This document shows positions 30,645 through 39,449 of a stretch of 46,557 nucleotides of DNA, piece after piece. This stretch comes from Deltaproteobacteria bacterium. Lineage in GTDB: Bacteria > Desulfobacterota > Desulfuromonadia > Geobacterales > Geobacteraceae. The notes beneath the pieces were generated by a model. The model was not told the origin of the DNA. It was given only the letters and a program-made list of their open reading frames with translations, and searched no databases. Numbering within the stretch: position 1 is the first letter of the stretch; each line of letters opens with the position of its first letter. The DNA is taken from contig JAJZUQ010000020.1 of NCBI GenBank assembly GCA_021848385.1, forward strand, positions 1 through 46,557, in the 5' to 3' direction. The translations under genes and the position numbers were made by a program.

Positions 30645-33530
30645 ATGTCACGCCGAACGATCATAGCCTTTGCCGTTGCCACCCTTTTGATCGGTTGCTT
30701 TGCAGCCGTAGCCGCCGTCGGCACCGGCGGTGTCTCAACTGCTGCAATAACTCCGGAGATTCATCGGGTTGGTAATGAGGGATATTTCCGCCTGGTGCTC
30801 CCCCTGCCAGACAAAGCACCCATCGGGCCACTTTCCTTGGTGGCGCGGGTGGAAGAAGGGGATGTGTATCTGGTACACGCAATGGCGTCAGGCCAAGCCC
30901 GGGAAGATCAAGATGAAGGCGAGGTGGCAGCCTCTCCTCACGGACGGACCATGACCATCACCGGCCGCTTTGGCAAGCCTGGCCCGGCCCGGATGACCAT
31001 CCTTGCCCGGCCGGCCGGCGGGGCGCTCAAACCGCTTGCCTCTTTCAGATTCAAGCTTCCGGCGGGCGACGTATCCCGCCCCGACGTACGGCAATCCTGG
31101 GCACGCCAGCAGCAGGTCGGATTCCAGCTGGCAGACCCCGGGGACTCCGACACGTTCAGTCACTACTGGAACCGGGTGATTGCCCCCCGTTACGGCCTTT
31201 CCCCGGCTGCCGGCAGCGACACGACACGCTTCCGTCGCGATCCCCCCGACATGTACAGCGTCTTCACCGGCGCGGCGGCCATTCAGGAATCCCTCCAATT
31301 GGAACTTCTCGGCAATGCCCCCCAAAGCCCCAGCCAGCGGGATGCCATTAAGAAGGCAGCCGCCGGAGTGCCTGCGGATATCCCTCTTGCAACCCTTGCC
31401 GGCCCGTCAGTGAAGTCCCATCCCTTTCCGGAGATGCTGAAAGGGAAAAACCCCGCTGTGCCCCTCCTGTCCGCCTATGTTCCGGCCGATCAGTACGCGG
31501 TTTTTTTCACCGCTATCACCAAGCAGCTGGAGCTGGCTGACCTGATGGACGAGTGGGGGGGGAACCTGCTGCGCCAGGTGGAAACGAGCGCCCGGGACTT
31601 CAAGGTCAGGGAGAAGCTCTCCCGCCAGCTCTGCCTGGAAAACAGCCTGTTGACCCGCATGTTCGGCGATCGGGTGATCGGCGACATGGCCTTTACGGGC
31701 AACGACCCGTTTCTCAAGGAAGGGACCGCCTTCACCGTGATCTTCTCCCTCAAAGACAGGGATCGCTTCCGCAAACAGATAGAGAAAAATTACCGCGAGG
31801 CTGCCCGACAGGGGGCTGTGCGCAGCGAATTCACCATCGATGGACACCAAGGAATTGCCGCCGTCTCCGCTGACCGGCGCATATCCTCCTACACCCTGCT
31901 CCTGGGAAATGTTGCAGTGGTTGCCACCAGCAAGGAAGCCCTGACGCGGATCGTCGCCGTGGCAGACAAGCGGCTCCCACCCTTGGCCCAAGCCGACGAT
32001 TTCCTCTACATGCGGACCATCTTCCCCCAGAACGCAGGGGAAGAGGATATTTTCATCTACCTCTCCGATCCCCACATCCGCGCCCTGGTCTCCCCCCGCT
32101 GGAAGATAGGCGAGGCGCGCAGGATGCGCTGCGCCGGTAACATGACCCTTCTGGCCAACGCCCGCCTCTGGTTTCGCGCCGAGCAGCGCCGCGAGCCGAC
32201 CATGGCGGAGCTTGTCGCCGGCGGCTATCTGGGGCCGAATCCGCCACACTGCCCCGACCACGGTGCCTATGCTATCGACAAGAAGGGGGAGCCTTGCTGC
32301 TCGGTCCACAACCGTGCCGGCCATCTTACCCCGGTCGGAGAAATCCCCCTGGAGCGGATCACCCCCCGGGAAGCCGCGGAATACAAGGCGTTCGTCGAAA
32401 ACTACAACCGCTACTGGACCCAATTTTTCGATCCCATCGGCATCCGGGTGAAACTGGGGGAGAGCATCCGCATCCAGACCTGCATTCTGCCGCTTATTGA
32501 AAATTCGTGGTACGACGGGCTGGTTGCCCTGTCGGGCCGCACCCAGGGGACTCTCACGGAAGCAGCCCTCCTGCCCCGCACTGTCATGTCGTTGCGGGGG
32601 CACATCTCCCCCGATTGGCTCCGAAAAACCGAACTGGTGCGCGCACTGGGGGAACGCAACGGCCTCGATCTCGGGTGGCTGGGGGATGACGTGGCCCTCA
32701 ACCTCTGCGACGGCCAGGTGCTCTTCACTCTGGGGGGACAGGGGTTCGGCATGCTCGGCCATGAAGCGGGCCGCACCTCCTCTCTGGAACCCCTGGTCAT
32801 CGGCTACCTTGCGTCGGCCCTCAATCTCCCCACCTACCTGACCGTGAAGGTGACGGACCCGGTCAAAGCGGAGGAGTCGATTCCCTCGCTCTTCCGCGCC
32901 CTGGGTCCGTCGTCCCATGACGACGAATTCGGTGTGGAGACCTACACCCTGGAAAACCACCAGGGAAAACCGTTCTACGTGACCAACTTTACCCTGTTCG
33001 TGGTGAAGCTCCGCCTGTATGCCGCTGTGGTGGATGACCGTCTGGTGATTGCCTCACGGCGTGACATCATAACCGACCTGATGGATGGGTTGGCAATAAA
33101 GGGTAAATCTTCTGCCCCTCAGGGGAGCATGCAGCTTTCCGTTTACCGCTCCGCATTCAAAGAACTGGCGGAACCGGTCTCCCTCGGTTACCAGGAGGAA
33201 CTGCGCCATGCCTGCCAGAAGAATCTTCCCTTGGCGGCAATCATGCTCAAGAATCTGGGAGTGGCGCCGGAGCAGCTGGAATCTTCAATTAGTGCTCTGC
33301 GTGGCTACACTCCCTATTGCCCTGCCGGCGGCCGCTATCTGGTCGACCCCTCCACCGGCATCACCAGTTGTAGCGTCCATGGCAGCCTAGGCAGGCCCAG
33401 ACAGCCAGCCGCTGGTGACGATCGCTCGCCAACCTTGCAGTTGGTCAACAGTCTGGAGAAAGTGGACGCCCGTCTTGCCTTCACTCCCGACGGGCTCATG
33501 ACTACGCTGGAGATCCGCCGGAAACGTTAG
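30645..33530 (+). CDS. large exported protein of unknown function with two Cys/His motifs
   Basis: A 961-residue protein with an N-terminal signal or anchor segment (residues ~5-25) and a good SD (AAAGGAG). The body resembles DUF3352-type periplasmic proteins in style (PADQYAVFFTAITKQLELAD, GDRVIGDMAFTGND, LLGNVAVVATSKEALTRI), although I cannot assign the family with certainty. Two similar motifs stand out: CPDHGAYAIDKKGEPCCSVH (~536-555) and CPAGGRYLVDP...CSVHG (~890-912), each a C-P-x-x-G-x-Y-x(n)-C-S-x-H pattern that could bind a metal or form a disulfide loop; related patterns occur in pseudopilin-like proteins. No catalytic motif is seen. It lies between the Aas fusion and the phosphatase cluster on the same strand, so an envelope role is likely. 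Confidence 0.7.
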   Translation: MSRRTIIAFAVATLLIGCFAAVAAVGTGGVSTAAITPEIHRVGNEGYFRLVLPLPDKAPIGPLSLVARVEEGDVYLVHAMASGQAREDQDEGEVAASPHGRTMTITGRFGKPGPARMTILARPAGGALKPLASFRFKLPAGDVSRPDVRQSWARQQQVGFQLADPGDSDTFSHYWNRVIAPRYGLSPAAGSDTTRFRRDPPDMYSVFTGAAAIQESLQLELLGNAPQSPSQRDAIKKAAAGVPADIPLATLAGPSVKSHPFPEMLKGKNPAVPLLSAYVPADQYAVFFTAITKQLELADLMDEWGGNLLRQVETSARDFKVREKLSRQLCLENSLLTRMFGDRVIGDMAFTGNDPFLKEGTAFTVIFSLKDRDRFRKQIEKNYREAARQGAVRSEFTIDGHQGIAAVSADRRISSYTLLLGNVAVVATSKEALTRIVAVADKRLPPLAQADDFLYMRTIFPQNAGEEDIFIYLSDPHIRALVSPRWKIGEARRMRCAGNMTLLANARLWFRAEQRREPTMAELVAGGYLGPNPPHCPDHGAYAIDKKGEPCCSVHNRAGHLTPVGEIPLERITPREAAEYKAFVENYNRYWTQFFDPIGIRVKLGESIRIQTCILPLIENSWYDGLVALSGRTQGTLTEAALLPRTVMSLRGHISPDWLRKTELVRALGERNGLDLGWLGDDVALNLCDGQVLFTLGGQGFGMLGHEAGRTSSLEPLVIGYLASALNLPTYLTVKVTDPVKAEESIPSLFRALGPSSHDDEFGVETYTLENHQGKPFYVTNFTLFVVKLRLYAAVVDDRLVIASRRDIITDLMDGLAIKGKSSAPQGSMQLSVYRSAFKELAEPVSLGYQEELRHACQKNLPLAAIMLKNLGVAPEQLESSISALRGYTPYCPAGGRYLVDPSTGITSCSVHGSLGRPRQPAAGDDRSPTLQLVNSLEKVDARLAFTPDGLMTTLEIRRKR

Positions 33531-33624
33531 TGCATAGTGCTCAAATCTGCCCCTTTCCTGAGTAATCGTTCCTGGGTCGGGGCAACCGGGATGAATGTTT
33601 TATGAATTATCATTAAAAAAGCGA

Positions 33625-33653
33625 TTGTTTTTGCGCGGTAATCACAGTATCTT
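33625..33653 (+). promoter_or_regulatory. candidate promoter of the phosphatase cluster
   Basis: TTGTTT (33625-33630), a 17-base spacer and TATCTT (33648-33653), 42 bases before the start codon at 33696. The 165-base gap after the previous gene supports a separate promoter here. Confidence 0.4.
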
Positions 33654-33695
33654 GGTCTCTGTTAACTTCGGCATATCAGGAAGGGGTATGTAAAG

Positions 33696-34289
33696 ATGAA
33701 ATCCATCACCGTTGGCGTTACAGCCATCATGATCGCTGTCATGTGGGGATCCTTTACCTTTGCCGGCAACGGCAATGGAACTATCGTCACTCCTCCCGTT
33801 GTCCATCTCCCCATGGATGCTCACACCTCGGAACGGATCTACAACCTTCCGGGGCTGTCCAATGTGGGGCGCATCGCATCGGGTGTCTACCGGGGGGCGC
33901 AGCCCGGGGCGAATGGGTATGCGACCCTGAAAAAGATGGGGATCAGGACCGTCATCGATTTCCGCACCACCGAAAACGACCGGCAGCAGGTGGAGAAGGC
34001 GGGTATGCGATCAATCTCCGTGCCGATCGAAATGTCCCGTGATGGTCTCAGGGAGAAGGTGGACCGGGTCGTGGCGCTTATGGCCGACCCGGCCAATCAG
34101 CCGGTCTTCATCCACTGTCGCCACGGCCAGGACCGGACCGGCATCGTCTCCGCCGCCTACCGGATGAAGGTGGAGGGGTGGTCATTGAAGGATGCAGAGA
34201 CGGAAATGCAGGCCTTTGGGTTCAACGATGTCTGGATTAATTTCAAGAGGTTCATTCGGCAGTACGGGGCAGAGTTGGCAGGGAAATAG
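33696..34289 (+). CDS. exported dual-specificity (tyrosine) phosphatase
   Basis: A 197-residue protein with a signal peptide (cleavage near FAG at residue ~24). The catalytic loop HCRHGQDRTG matches HCX5R, with the cysteine as nucleophile and arginine binding phosphate. An upstream DFRTTENDRQQ supplies the general-acid region typical of DSP-fold enzymes (PTEN/DUF442-like, inositol or lipid phosphatases). Being exported, it probably acts on a periplasmic lipid phosphate or phosphorylated glycan, not on a cytosolic protein. It heads a cluster with a papain-like enzyme and a glycolipid synthase, which supports a lipid substrate such as phosphatidylglycerol phosphate or phosphatidic acid. Substrate is inferred. 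Confidence 0.85.
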   Translation: MKSITVGVTAIMIAVMWGSFTFAGNGNGTIVTPPVVHLPMDAHTSERIYNLPGLSNVGRIASGVYRGAQPGANGYATLKKMGIRTVIDFRTTENDRQQVEKAGMRSISVPIEMSRDGLREKVDRVVALMADPANQPVFIHCRHGQDRTGIVSAAYRMKVEGWSLKDAETEMQAFGFNDVWINFKRFIRQYGAELAGK

Positions 34290-34366
34290 AACAATGCTAC
34301 AGAAAAATCAGATACATGGTTAGTCGTCAAAGCGAAATCATCAAATGCAACAACCGGGAGGGGTTC

Positions 34367-35917
34367 ATGCCGTGTGCCGTTGTCTCGCGTTTTCTCATTG
34401 CCATTTTTATATGCTGCAACATAGCATCCGTCGTCCATGCCTCGACTGATGCCGGTTTCCAGAAGCAGATTGCCGAGGACAGCCGCGCTTTCGGGATTGC
34501 CCGTAACAGTCTGCGTCTTGCAGCCGACTTTGCCCGGTCCAGGCCGGACCTCTTCAGCCCGGAGAAGAACCGGCAGAAGGAATTGCTGTCGCGGCAGGAC
34601 AAGCTGGCTATCTGGAATGCCTGGAGCATTGTACTGGACAGCATGGCTGCACTGGATACCCTCCGCCGCGAGGGAAGCAGATTCAGCCTCTTTCAGGACA
34701 AGGAGCGCCGTAACGCCTCCTTCGCCCTGAACAACGCCGCCTTCCTGGCCAGCTACCGCTACGCCCTCGAATTCATCGCCTTGGCTGACAGGAACCCCGC
34801 TCTCGACACGATCCTGAATGAGCCTGTTCCGGAACTGGGTATCCCCGCCGGGACCTTTTCACGCTTCAAGTTCCGCTTCCTCAACATAGCCATCGCGACC
34901 GAATTCGCTGCGCTCCAGGTAATCGACAAGAGCTATGCCAACGGTTCACGGGAACTGCGCTCAGCCATTGGAGATGATAGCGCTGTCATCTGGAGGATGG
35001 GGAAAGGCAAAGGGCATGTCTTGACCCTGAAAAATGCGTTGGCCGTGGTGCAGAAAACCGGCTTCGCCGCCTGGTTTCCGGTGCAGAAAGGGGTTTCGGA
35101 ATGGATGGGTGACACCAAGGTCTTGCGCAAGGGGAGTCATCTGATCTCCGAAGGGCAGGTCGATGCCATGCATCCGCGCCTGCAGCCGGGTGACATCATC
35201 TTCGAGCGGCATGAGTGGTATCTTTCGAACATGGGGCTCCCCGGTTTCTGGACCCACGTGGCACTCTACGTCGGGACGCCGGAAGAGCGGCAGGCTTTCT
35301 TCAACGATCCGGAAGTCAAGGCATGGGTGAAGAGCCGGGGCGCCGACGACGGCAATCTGGAAAAACTCCTCCAGCAGAGCTATCCCAAGGCTTACGCGAT
35401 CGGCAAAACTCCCCTGGAGAAGGGGCATCCTCCCCGTATCCTGGAGGCAATTTCCGAGGGGGTGTCTTTTACCTCCTTGGAATTCACCGGTGCGGCCGAC
35501 TCCATTGGCATCATCAGACCCCGTCTATCGAAACGGGAAAAGGCCCAGGCCATCCTGCGTGCCTTCAACTACAGCGGCCGCCCCTACGATTTCAACTTCG
35601 ATTTTGCGACCGATTCATCCCTGGTCTGTTCCGAGCTTGTATTCAAGTCATACGAGCCGGGGGAAGGGATGAAGGGGCTTCGCTTCCCCGTTACGGAAGT
35701 GATGGGGCGCAAGGTGAGCACCCCCAACGGGATGGTGCGGCAGTTTGACAAGCAAGTGGGGACCGCTACGGCTCAGGCCGACTTCGTCCTCTTCCTTGAT
35801 GGCTTCGAAAAGGAGAAGAGAGCGGTAGAGTCTACCCTGGAGCAGTTTCGCTCAAGCTGGCAACGCCCAAACTGGCATATCATGATTCAGGATGCGCCGG
35901 TGGAGGCGAAGAGATGA
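34367..35917 (+). CDS. exported YiiX/C92-type permuted papain-like enzyme
   Basis: A 516-residue protein starting at ATG 34367 behind GGGAGGGG, with a signal peptide ending near VVHAST. The N-terminal ~270 residues are helical and of unknown fold. The C-terminal part is a permuted NlpC/P60-like domain: HxGDII is represented by LQPGDIIFERHEW, the catalytic histidine by GFWTHVALYVG and the cysteine by DSSLVCSELVF. This order (His before Cys) is the permuted papain arrangement of YiiX/YebB, whose members act as amidases, thioesterases or lipid hydrolases. The stop overlaps the ATG of the glycosyltransferase (ATGA), so the two are translationally coupled. Confidence 0.82.
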   Translation: MPCAVVSRFLIAIFICCNIASVVHASTDAGFQKQIAEDSRAFGIARNSLRLAADFARSRPDLFSPEKNRQKELLSRQDKLAIWNAWSIVLDSMAALDTLRREGSRFSLFQDKERRNASFALNNAAFLASYRYALEFIALADRNPALDTILNEPVPELGIPAGTFSRFKFRFLNIAIATEFAALQVIDKSYANGSRELRSAIGDDSAVIWRMGKGKGHVLTLKNALAVVQKTGFAAWFPVQKGVSEWMGDTKVLRKGSHLISEGQVDAMHPRLQPGDIIFERHEWYLSNMGLPGFWTHVALYVGTPEERQAFFNDPEVKAWVKSRGADDGNLEKLLQQSYPKAYAIGKTPLEKGHPPRILEAISEGVSFTSLEFTGAADSIGIIRPRLSKREKAQAILRAFNYSGRPYDFNFDFATDSSLVCSELVFKSYEPGEGMKGLRFPVTEVMGRKVSTPNGMVRQFDKQVGTATAQADFVLFLDGFEKEKRAVESTLEQFRSSWQRPNWHIMIQDAPVEAKR

Positions 35918-37074
35918 CCAATCCCTCTGGCAAGAGACAGAAAATAGCCATATTGAGCGTCTCCGCCGGGGCGGGGCATGTCCGCGCGGCCCAGGCTCTT
36001 CAGGCCGCGACGGAGAAATGGTATCCCGGTGTGGAAGCTGTCCATGTCGATCTTATGGAGCTGGTTCCCAAGCTGTTCAAGACCATCTATGCCGACACCT
36101 ACATCAAGGTGGTGGAGCGTCATCCGGCCTTCTGGGGGTACCTCTACGACAAGACCGACCGGGAAAGGGTGGATTCGGCCCTCTCCAGGCTTCGGATCGC
36201 TATCGAACGGCTCAATACCCAGAAGTTACGGAAGGTCCTTTCAGAGATTGACCCGGACCATGTCATCTGCACCCATTTTCTCCCGGCCCAGCTCCTTGCA
36301 AGAAAGATCCGCAAGGGGAGCTTCACCACCCCGGTCTGGGTCCAGGTGACTGACTTCGACGTTCATGCCCTCTGGCTCCATGATCGGATGAGCGGCTACT
36401 TTGCGGCCCACGAAGAGGTCGCATGCCGCCTGGCGGAGCGAGGGATTCCCGCCGACACGGTGCATGTTACCGGCATTCCCATAATGCCGGTATTCAGCGA
36501 GCCCCAGTTGCGAAGCAAGTGTGCGTCGGAGTTCGGTCTTGACGCCAACAGGACGACAATCCTGATGATGTCGGGCGGGGCGGGCGTGGGGGGGATTGAG
36601 GTGCTGGCAGAGAGATTGCTCCGGCTGGAAGGGGATTTTCAGCTGGTCGCTTTGGCCGGCAGGAACGAGAAACTGCTGGATGAGCTGCACGGGCTGGCGT
36701 CGCGGTATCCTGGACGTCTTTTCCCCATGGGATTTACCCGGGTCATCGAGCGTGTCATGGCAGTCAGTGACCTGGCCATTACCAAGCCGGGAGGGCTAAC
36801 CACCTCGGAGTGTCTGGCTGTCGGGCTTCCCATGATCGTGGTATCCCCAATTCCTGGACAGGAAGAGCGCAATGCCGACTTCCTCCTTGAAAACGGGGCC
36901 GCCATGAAGGCGTATGACACGGGTGCCCTTGCCTGGCGTGTCAACATGCTCCTCGACAATCGGAAGAGGCTCAACGTGATGCGAGAGAACGCATTGCGGG
37001 TCGGCCGTCCGGACGCTGCACGGCATGTCCTCGAAACCGTGCTTGGCAAGACCGCCGGAGCAGTACCGGCATGA
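35914..37074 (+). CDS. MGDG-synthase/UgtP-type diacylglycerol glycosyltransferase
   Basis: A 386-residue GT28-family enzyme. The N-terminal domain has ILSVSAGAGHVRAAQAL, the MGDG-synthase signature, and the C-terminal half carries the nucleotide-sugar site around MMSGGAGVGG and ITKPGGLTTSECLAVGLP. It should transfer glucose or galactose from a UDP sugar to diacylglycerol at the inner face of the membrane. It overlaps the preceding gene (ATGA at 35914) and the following one (ATGA at 37071). The upstream phosphatase could supply diacylglycerol from phosphatidate, forming a short glycolipid route; this is inference. MurG is excluded by the N-terminal signature. Confidence 0.88.
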   Translation: MTNPSGKRQKIAILSVSAGAGHVRAAQALQAATEKWYPGVEAVHVDLMELVPKLFKTIYADTYIKVVERHPAFWGYLYDKTDRERVDSALSRLRIAIERLNTQKLRKVLSEIDPDHVICTHFLPAQLLARKIRKGSFTTPVWVQVTDFDVHALWLHDRMSGYFAAHEEVACRLAERGIPADTVHVTGIPIMPVFSEPQLRSKCASEFGLDANRTTILMMSGGAGVGGIEVLAERLLRLEGDFQLVALAGRNEKLLDELHGLASRYPGRLFPMGFTRVIERVMAVSDLAITKPGGLTTSECLAVGLPMIVVSPIPGQEERNADFLLENGAAMKAYDTGALAWRVNMLLDNRKRLNVMRENALRVGRPDAARHVLETVLGKTAGAVPA

Positions 37075-37577
37075 AAATCAGTGGCTCCTTCAAGCACTCC
37101 CTCCTGCTCATCGGCTGGGTCGCCCTGCTCGGCCTTTTTTTTGCCATGACCGAGATCCAGATCGAGGGTGCCAATGGGTGGGCCTCATCGCTCCCCACCT
37201 GGAGGATCGAAAAGCATTGGCTCCTCGATATCTTCTGGGGGGGGAGGGCCATGACCGGCTACCACGCCTGGGTCTTCCCTTTTATGTTCCTTGCCTTCCA
37301 CTTCCCCCTTGTGGCAAACGGCACGTTCTCCTGGCGACTGGAGGCCCGCTGCGTCGGCTCACTCATGATCTTCTGGATCATCGAGGATTTTCTCTGGTTT
37401 CTTATCAATCCGGCCTATGGCTGGGCGAAATTCAGCCCGGTACAGATTCCCTGGCACAGGCACTGGTTCCTGGGGGTGCCAACGGACTACCTCGTTTTTA
37501 CCGTGGTCGGCGGCATACTGATCGCATGGTCCTTTAGAGAGGGGGTACTAAAAAAGCCGCCCATCAATTTTTCATGA
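37071..37577 (+). CDS. integral membrane protein of unknown function
   Basis: A 168-residue protein with four likely membrane helices: LLLIGWVALLGLFFAM (residues ~11-26), WVFPFMFLAFHFPLVA, CVGSLMIFWIIEDFLWFLI and LVFTVVGGILIAWSF. Conserved-looking polar residues lie in the middle (IIEDFLWF, PWHRHW). I do not recognise the family. It overlaps the glycosyltransferase stop as ATGA and therefore probably serves the same pathway, perhaps as a flippase or anchor. Confidence 0.8.
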   Translation: MKISGSFKHSLLLIGWVALLGLFFAMTEIQIEGANGWASSLPTWRIEKHWLLDIFWGGRAMTGYHAWVFPFMFLAFHFPLVANGTFSWRLEARCVGSLMIFWIIEDFLWFLINPAYGWAKFSPVQIPWHRHWFLGVPTDYLVFTVVGGILIAWSFREGVLKKPPINFS

Positions 37578-37587
37578 TGGACGGCTT
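37554..37587 (+). terminator. hairpin ending the glycolipid cluster
   Basis: AAGCCGCCCATCA (37554-37566) pairs with TGATGGACGGCTT (37575-37587) with one mismatch and an eight-base loop. It overlaps the last codons of the membrane protein gene. The 330 bases up to the next gene contain no other convincing element. Confidence 0.6.
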
Positions 37588-37906
37588 CCTGAATTTTCAC
37601 CTGTTTCTTCGGAAGCTCGGCTACCTGTTAGTCAGAAAACCATCCTGATTGAACAGATGGTATGCTCTTTTTTAACAGGTCCGTCAGCTTTGTGCACCTG
37701 GAATTTCTTCCAAGTTTACCGTTTCGGAAACAGGCTATTATAACTGTAACGCGCCCAGAATAATTGTCAAGCGTAGTCATAAAAATTTATTTAGAGATGA
37801 TGACAGCGGTCGAGGTAAGCATGAAGAGCACATCACGGTTTCCCGAATCGGCAGGCACTAAATGCCTTCTTTACAACCACTCAGTAGTACGATAAAATTC
37901 GCTCTC

Positions 37907-38611
37907 ATGAAAAGAATATTGATTGTCAGTCCATCAAAGAGCTTTCGGGAAAGAAATTCCAGCCTGCTCGTCCGGTCCGATTTCCAGATAACCGCTGTTG
38001 AATCTGGCCGGGAAGCTCTTCAATGTCACCGCAAAAGCCCTTTTGACATTGTTGTCAGCGAGCTGCTGCTTGGCGACATGGGTGGTGATGAACTCTGTAC
38101 CCTCCTCCGGGAGTCCCCGGGGCGGGATGGTCTATCCTTTATCATGGTCTGTTATGACATTCCTGCCGAAATCGAACGTGTCAAAAAGAGCATAGCGAAC
38201 TACTGTATCACCAAGCCTGTCCAGCCGGTGCAGCTGCTTAAGGCTGTCGGTGACTTCGCATCGGCCAAGATGCTCAGGGACAAGCGAGTCCCCTTGCGCG
38301 TAAAGGTGAAAACCGTAAGGGACGGGACCGGATTTTACTGCATCTCTCACGATGTCAGTCTCACCGGTATCCTGATTGAAACAGAAGAAAAGCTTCAGCT
38401 CGACGAGTTGATCGACTGCAGTTTCTTGCTTCCGGGTTTTGGATCAATTGAGACGAAGGGCGAGACAGTCCGCTACGTAAGAATGGTAGATGGTCGCTAC
38501 AAATATGGAGTCCAGTTCAGCGGGTTGACGCGGGATGATCGCCATAAGATAGGCCAATACGTGGACAGCGTCTCAGACGACAAGACTCTTGCCGGCCAAG
38601 TTGATAGTTGA
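37907..38611 (+). CDS. pseudo-receiver / PilZ domain protein
   Basis: A 234-residue protein. Residues 1-120 have a response-regulator receiver fold (MKRILIVSP, CITKPVQPVQLLKAVG with the conserved lysine), but the phospho-acceptor position reads VVSELLLGD, glutamate in place of aspartate, so it may be locked in one state. Residues ~125-225 form a PilZ domain with RVPLRVKV (arginine motif) and DVSLTGILIE, the [D/N]xSxxG motif that binds cyclic di-GMP. Output is probably by protein interaction. ATG 37907 starts right at the receiver; ATG 37862 with a weak AGG upstream would add 15 residues. Confidence 0.85.
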   Translation: MKRILIVSPSKSFRERNSSLLVRSDFQITAVESGREALQCHRKSPFDIVVSELLLGDMGGDELCTLLRESPGRDGLSFIMVCYDIPAEIERVKKSIANYCITKPVQPVQLLKAVGDFASAKMLRDKRVPLRVKVKTVRDGTGFYCISHDVSLTGILIETEEKLQLDELIDCSFLLPGFGSIETKGETVRYVRMVDGRYKYGVQFSGLTRDDRHKIGQYVDSVSDDKTLAGQVDS

Positions 38612-38649
38612 CCCGCAAGCCGGAGGCAGGGCACAGACACACCTAATAC

Positions 38650-38684
38650 AGAAGCCCTACGGCCATTGCGCTTGTAGGGCTTCT
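38650..38684 (+). terminator. terminator after the PilZ gene
   Basis: AGAAGCCCTAC (38650-38660) pairs perfectly with GTAGGGCTTCT (38674-38684), 11 base pairs with a 13-base loop, followed by a T/C-rich stretch. Confidence 0.7.
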
Positions 38685-38744
38685 CTCTGTTACCGTCTTA
38701 AAGAATCCTGATAGGGCCAGGAGGACTGACTGCTATAACGTGGG

Positions 38745-38885
38745 GTGTTCGGAAAGAAAAAGGCCGACATTGCCGAAGAACTGAAAACCACAAACAAGTT
38801 GCTTGCTGAACTTTTCGAGTTAAAGCGACAGGAAACAGCCAACCAAAAGCCGTTGCCGGGTCCTTTGGATTTGCAGACCCGATAA
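38745..38885 (+). CDS. possible 46-residue charged coiled-coil protein
   Basis: A GTG-initiated ORF between two terminators, too short to be called by usual length limits. The peptide is strongly charged and helical (KKKADIAEELKTTNKLLAEL), ending in a Pro-containing tail. It is followed within 20 bases by a strong intrinsic terminator, which implies transcription through it. AGGAGG at 38719 is about 20 bases from the GTG, too far for a normal RBS, so the start or the gene itself is doubtful. Confidence 0.35.
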   Translation: MFGKKKADIAEELKTTNKLLAELFELKRQETANQKPLPGPLDLQTR

Positions 38886-38901
38886 ATTGACTATGAGCAA
38901 A

Positions 38902-38937
38902 AAAAGCCCCCACGGGAATCCGGCGGGGCTTTTCTTT
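38902..38937 (+). terminator. intrinsic terminator
   Basis: AAAAGCCCC (38902-38910) pairs with GGGGCTTTT (38925-38933), followed by CTTTT. The A-rich left side also makes it usable from the minus strand. It ends whatever is transcribed from 38685-38885. Confidence 0.75.
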
Positions 38938-38939
38938 TC

Positions 38940-39176
38940 GGATTTCAATTGAACAGCATTTATCGTTGGAATTCAACAAAGACGCCCGTAATGACAGCGA
39001 AAACAAAAGCCACAAAACTTGCTCGGATAAACCTTGCAAAATACATCATAAGTGCAATAGACATTTCTTGTTTATTCAACCCTCAGCTTTTTCGAAAAAG
39101 CGTTTTTGCTGTAGTTTGTAGGTGCGGCAGCAAAAATTTTGTTAAGCATGGTTACTCCTACGCACGTGGACGGTTA
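38940..39176. other. intergenic region, possible transposase remnant
   Basis: About 240 bases with no confident gene. A plus-strand frame to 39197 encodes CRCGSKNFVKHGYSYARGR near its end, similar in spacing to the zinc-ribbon start of IS1-type InsA proteins, but without start signal or further homology. It may be chance. Confidence 0.25.
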
Positions 39177-39362
39177 CTATGCCGCTCGTCGTCTTAAACG
39201 TGATTTGCGATATTCATCGGAAAAAAATATGAACGCATCCCGCATAAGATCAGACCGGCTGAGATGTGTTTCCTTCGTCATTTCCTTGAGAAGCTCCATT
39301 TCCGCGTCGCTGAACCTGAGGGAAATTACGTTGTAGCGCGGATGTTCTTTCATTTCGCCCAT
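39177..39362 (-). CDS. small ribbon-helix-helix-like protein (61 aa), paralogue of 704-883
   Basis: A 61-residue ORF on the minus strand; GAGG stands six bases before its ATG. The N-terminus MGEMKEHPRYNVISLRFSD is nearly the same as that of the protein at 704-883, and both continue with two helices and a basic tail (SRSDLMRDAF). The strand-helix-helix pattern suggests a dimeric DNA-binding protein. It lies directly behind the FadL gene, separated by a hairpin, so it could be expressed by readthrough and regulate the fatty-acid cluster. Confidence 0.65.
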   Translation of the reverse strand: MGEMKEHPRYNVISLRFSDAEMELLKEMTKETHLSRSDLMRDAFIFFSDEYRKSRLRRRAA

Positions 39363-39399
39363 GTGTGCCTCGGTCCATGTGATTATTGCGGTAGAAATG

Positions 39400-39432
39400 G
39401 GCCGGATCCCGGTTGTTTCCCAGGATCCGGCC
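39400..39432 (-). terminator. hairpin between fadL and the ribbon-helix-helix gene
   Basis: GGCCGGATCC (39400-39409) and GGATCCGGCC (39423-39432) form a ten-base-pair stem around 13 bases. It follows the FadL stop on the minus strand; there is no T run, so readthrough is plausible. Confidence 0.55.
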
Positions 39433-39449
39433 GGTTGCAGGAAAGTGGA

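Noticed and set aside
31407..32960. 517-residue minus-strand frame
   Set aside because: Antisense of the 961-residue exported protein, which has the SD and signal peptide.
38949..39197. 82-residue plus-strand frame with a zinc-ribbon-like end
   Set aside because: TTG start, no SD, overlaps the ribbon-helix-helix gene; only a short resemblance to IS1 InsA, possibly chance.
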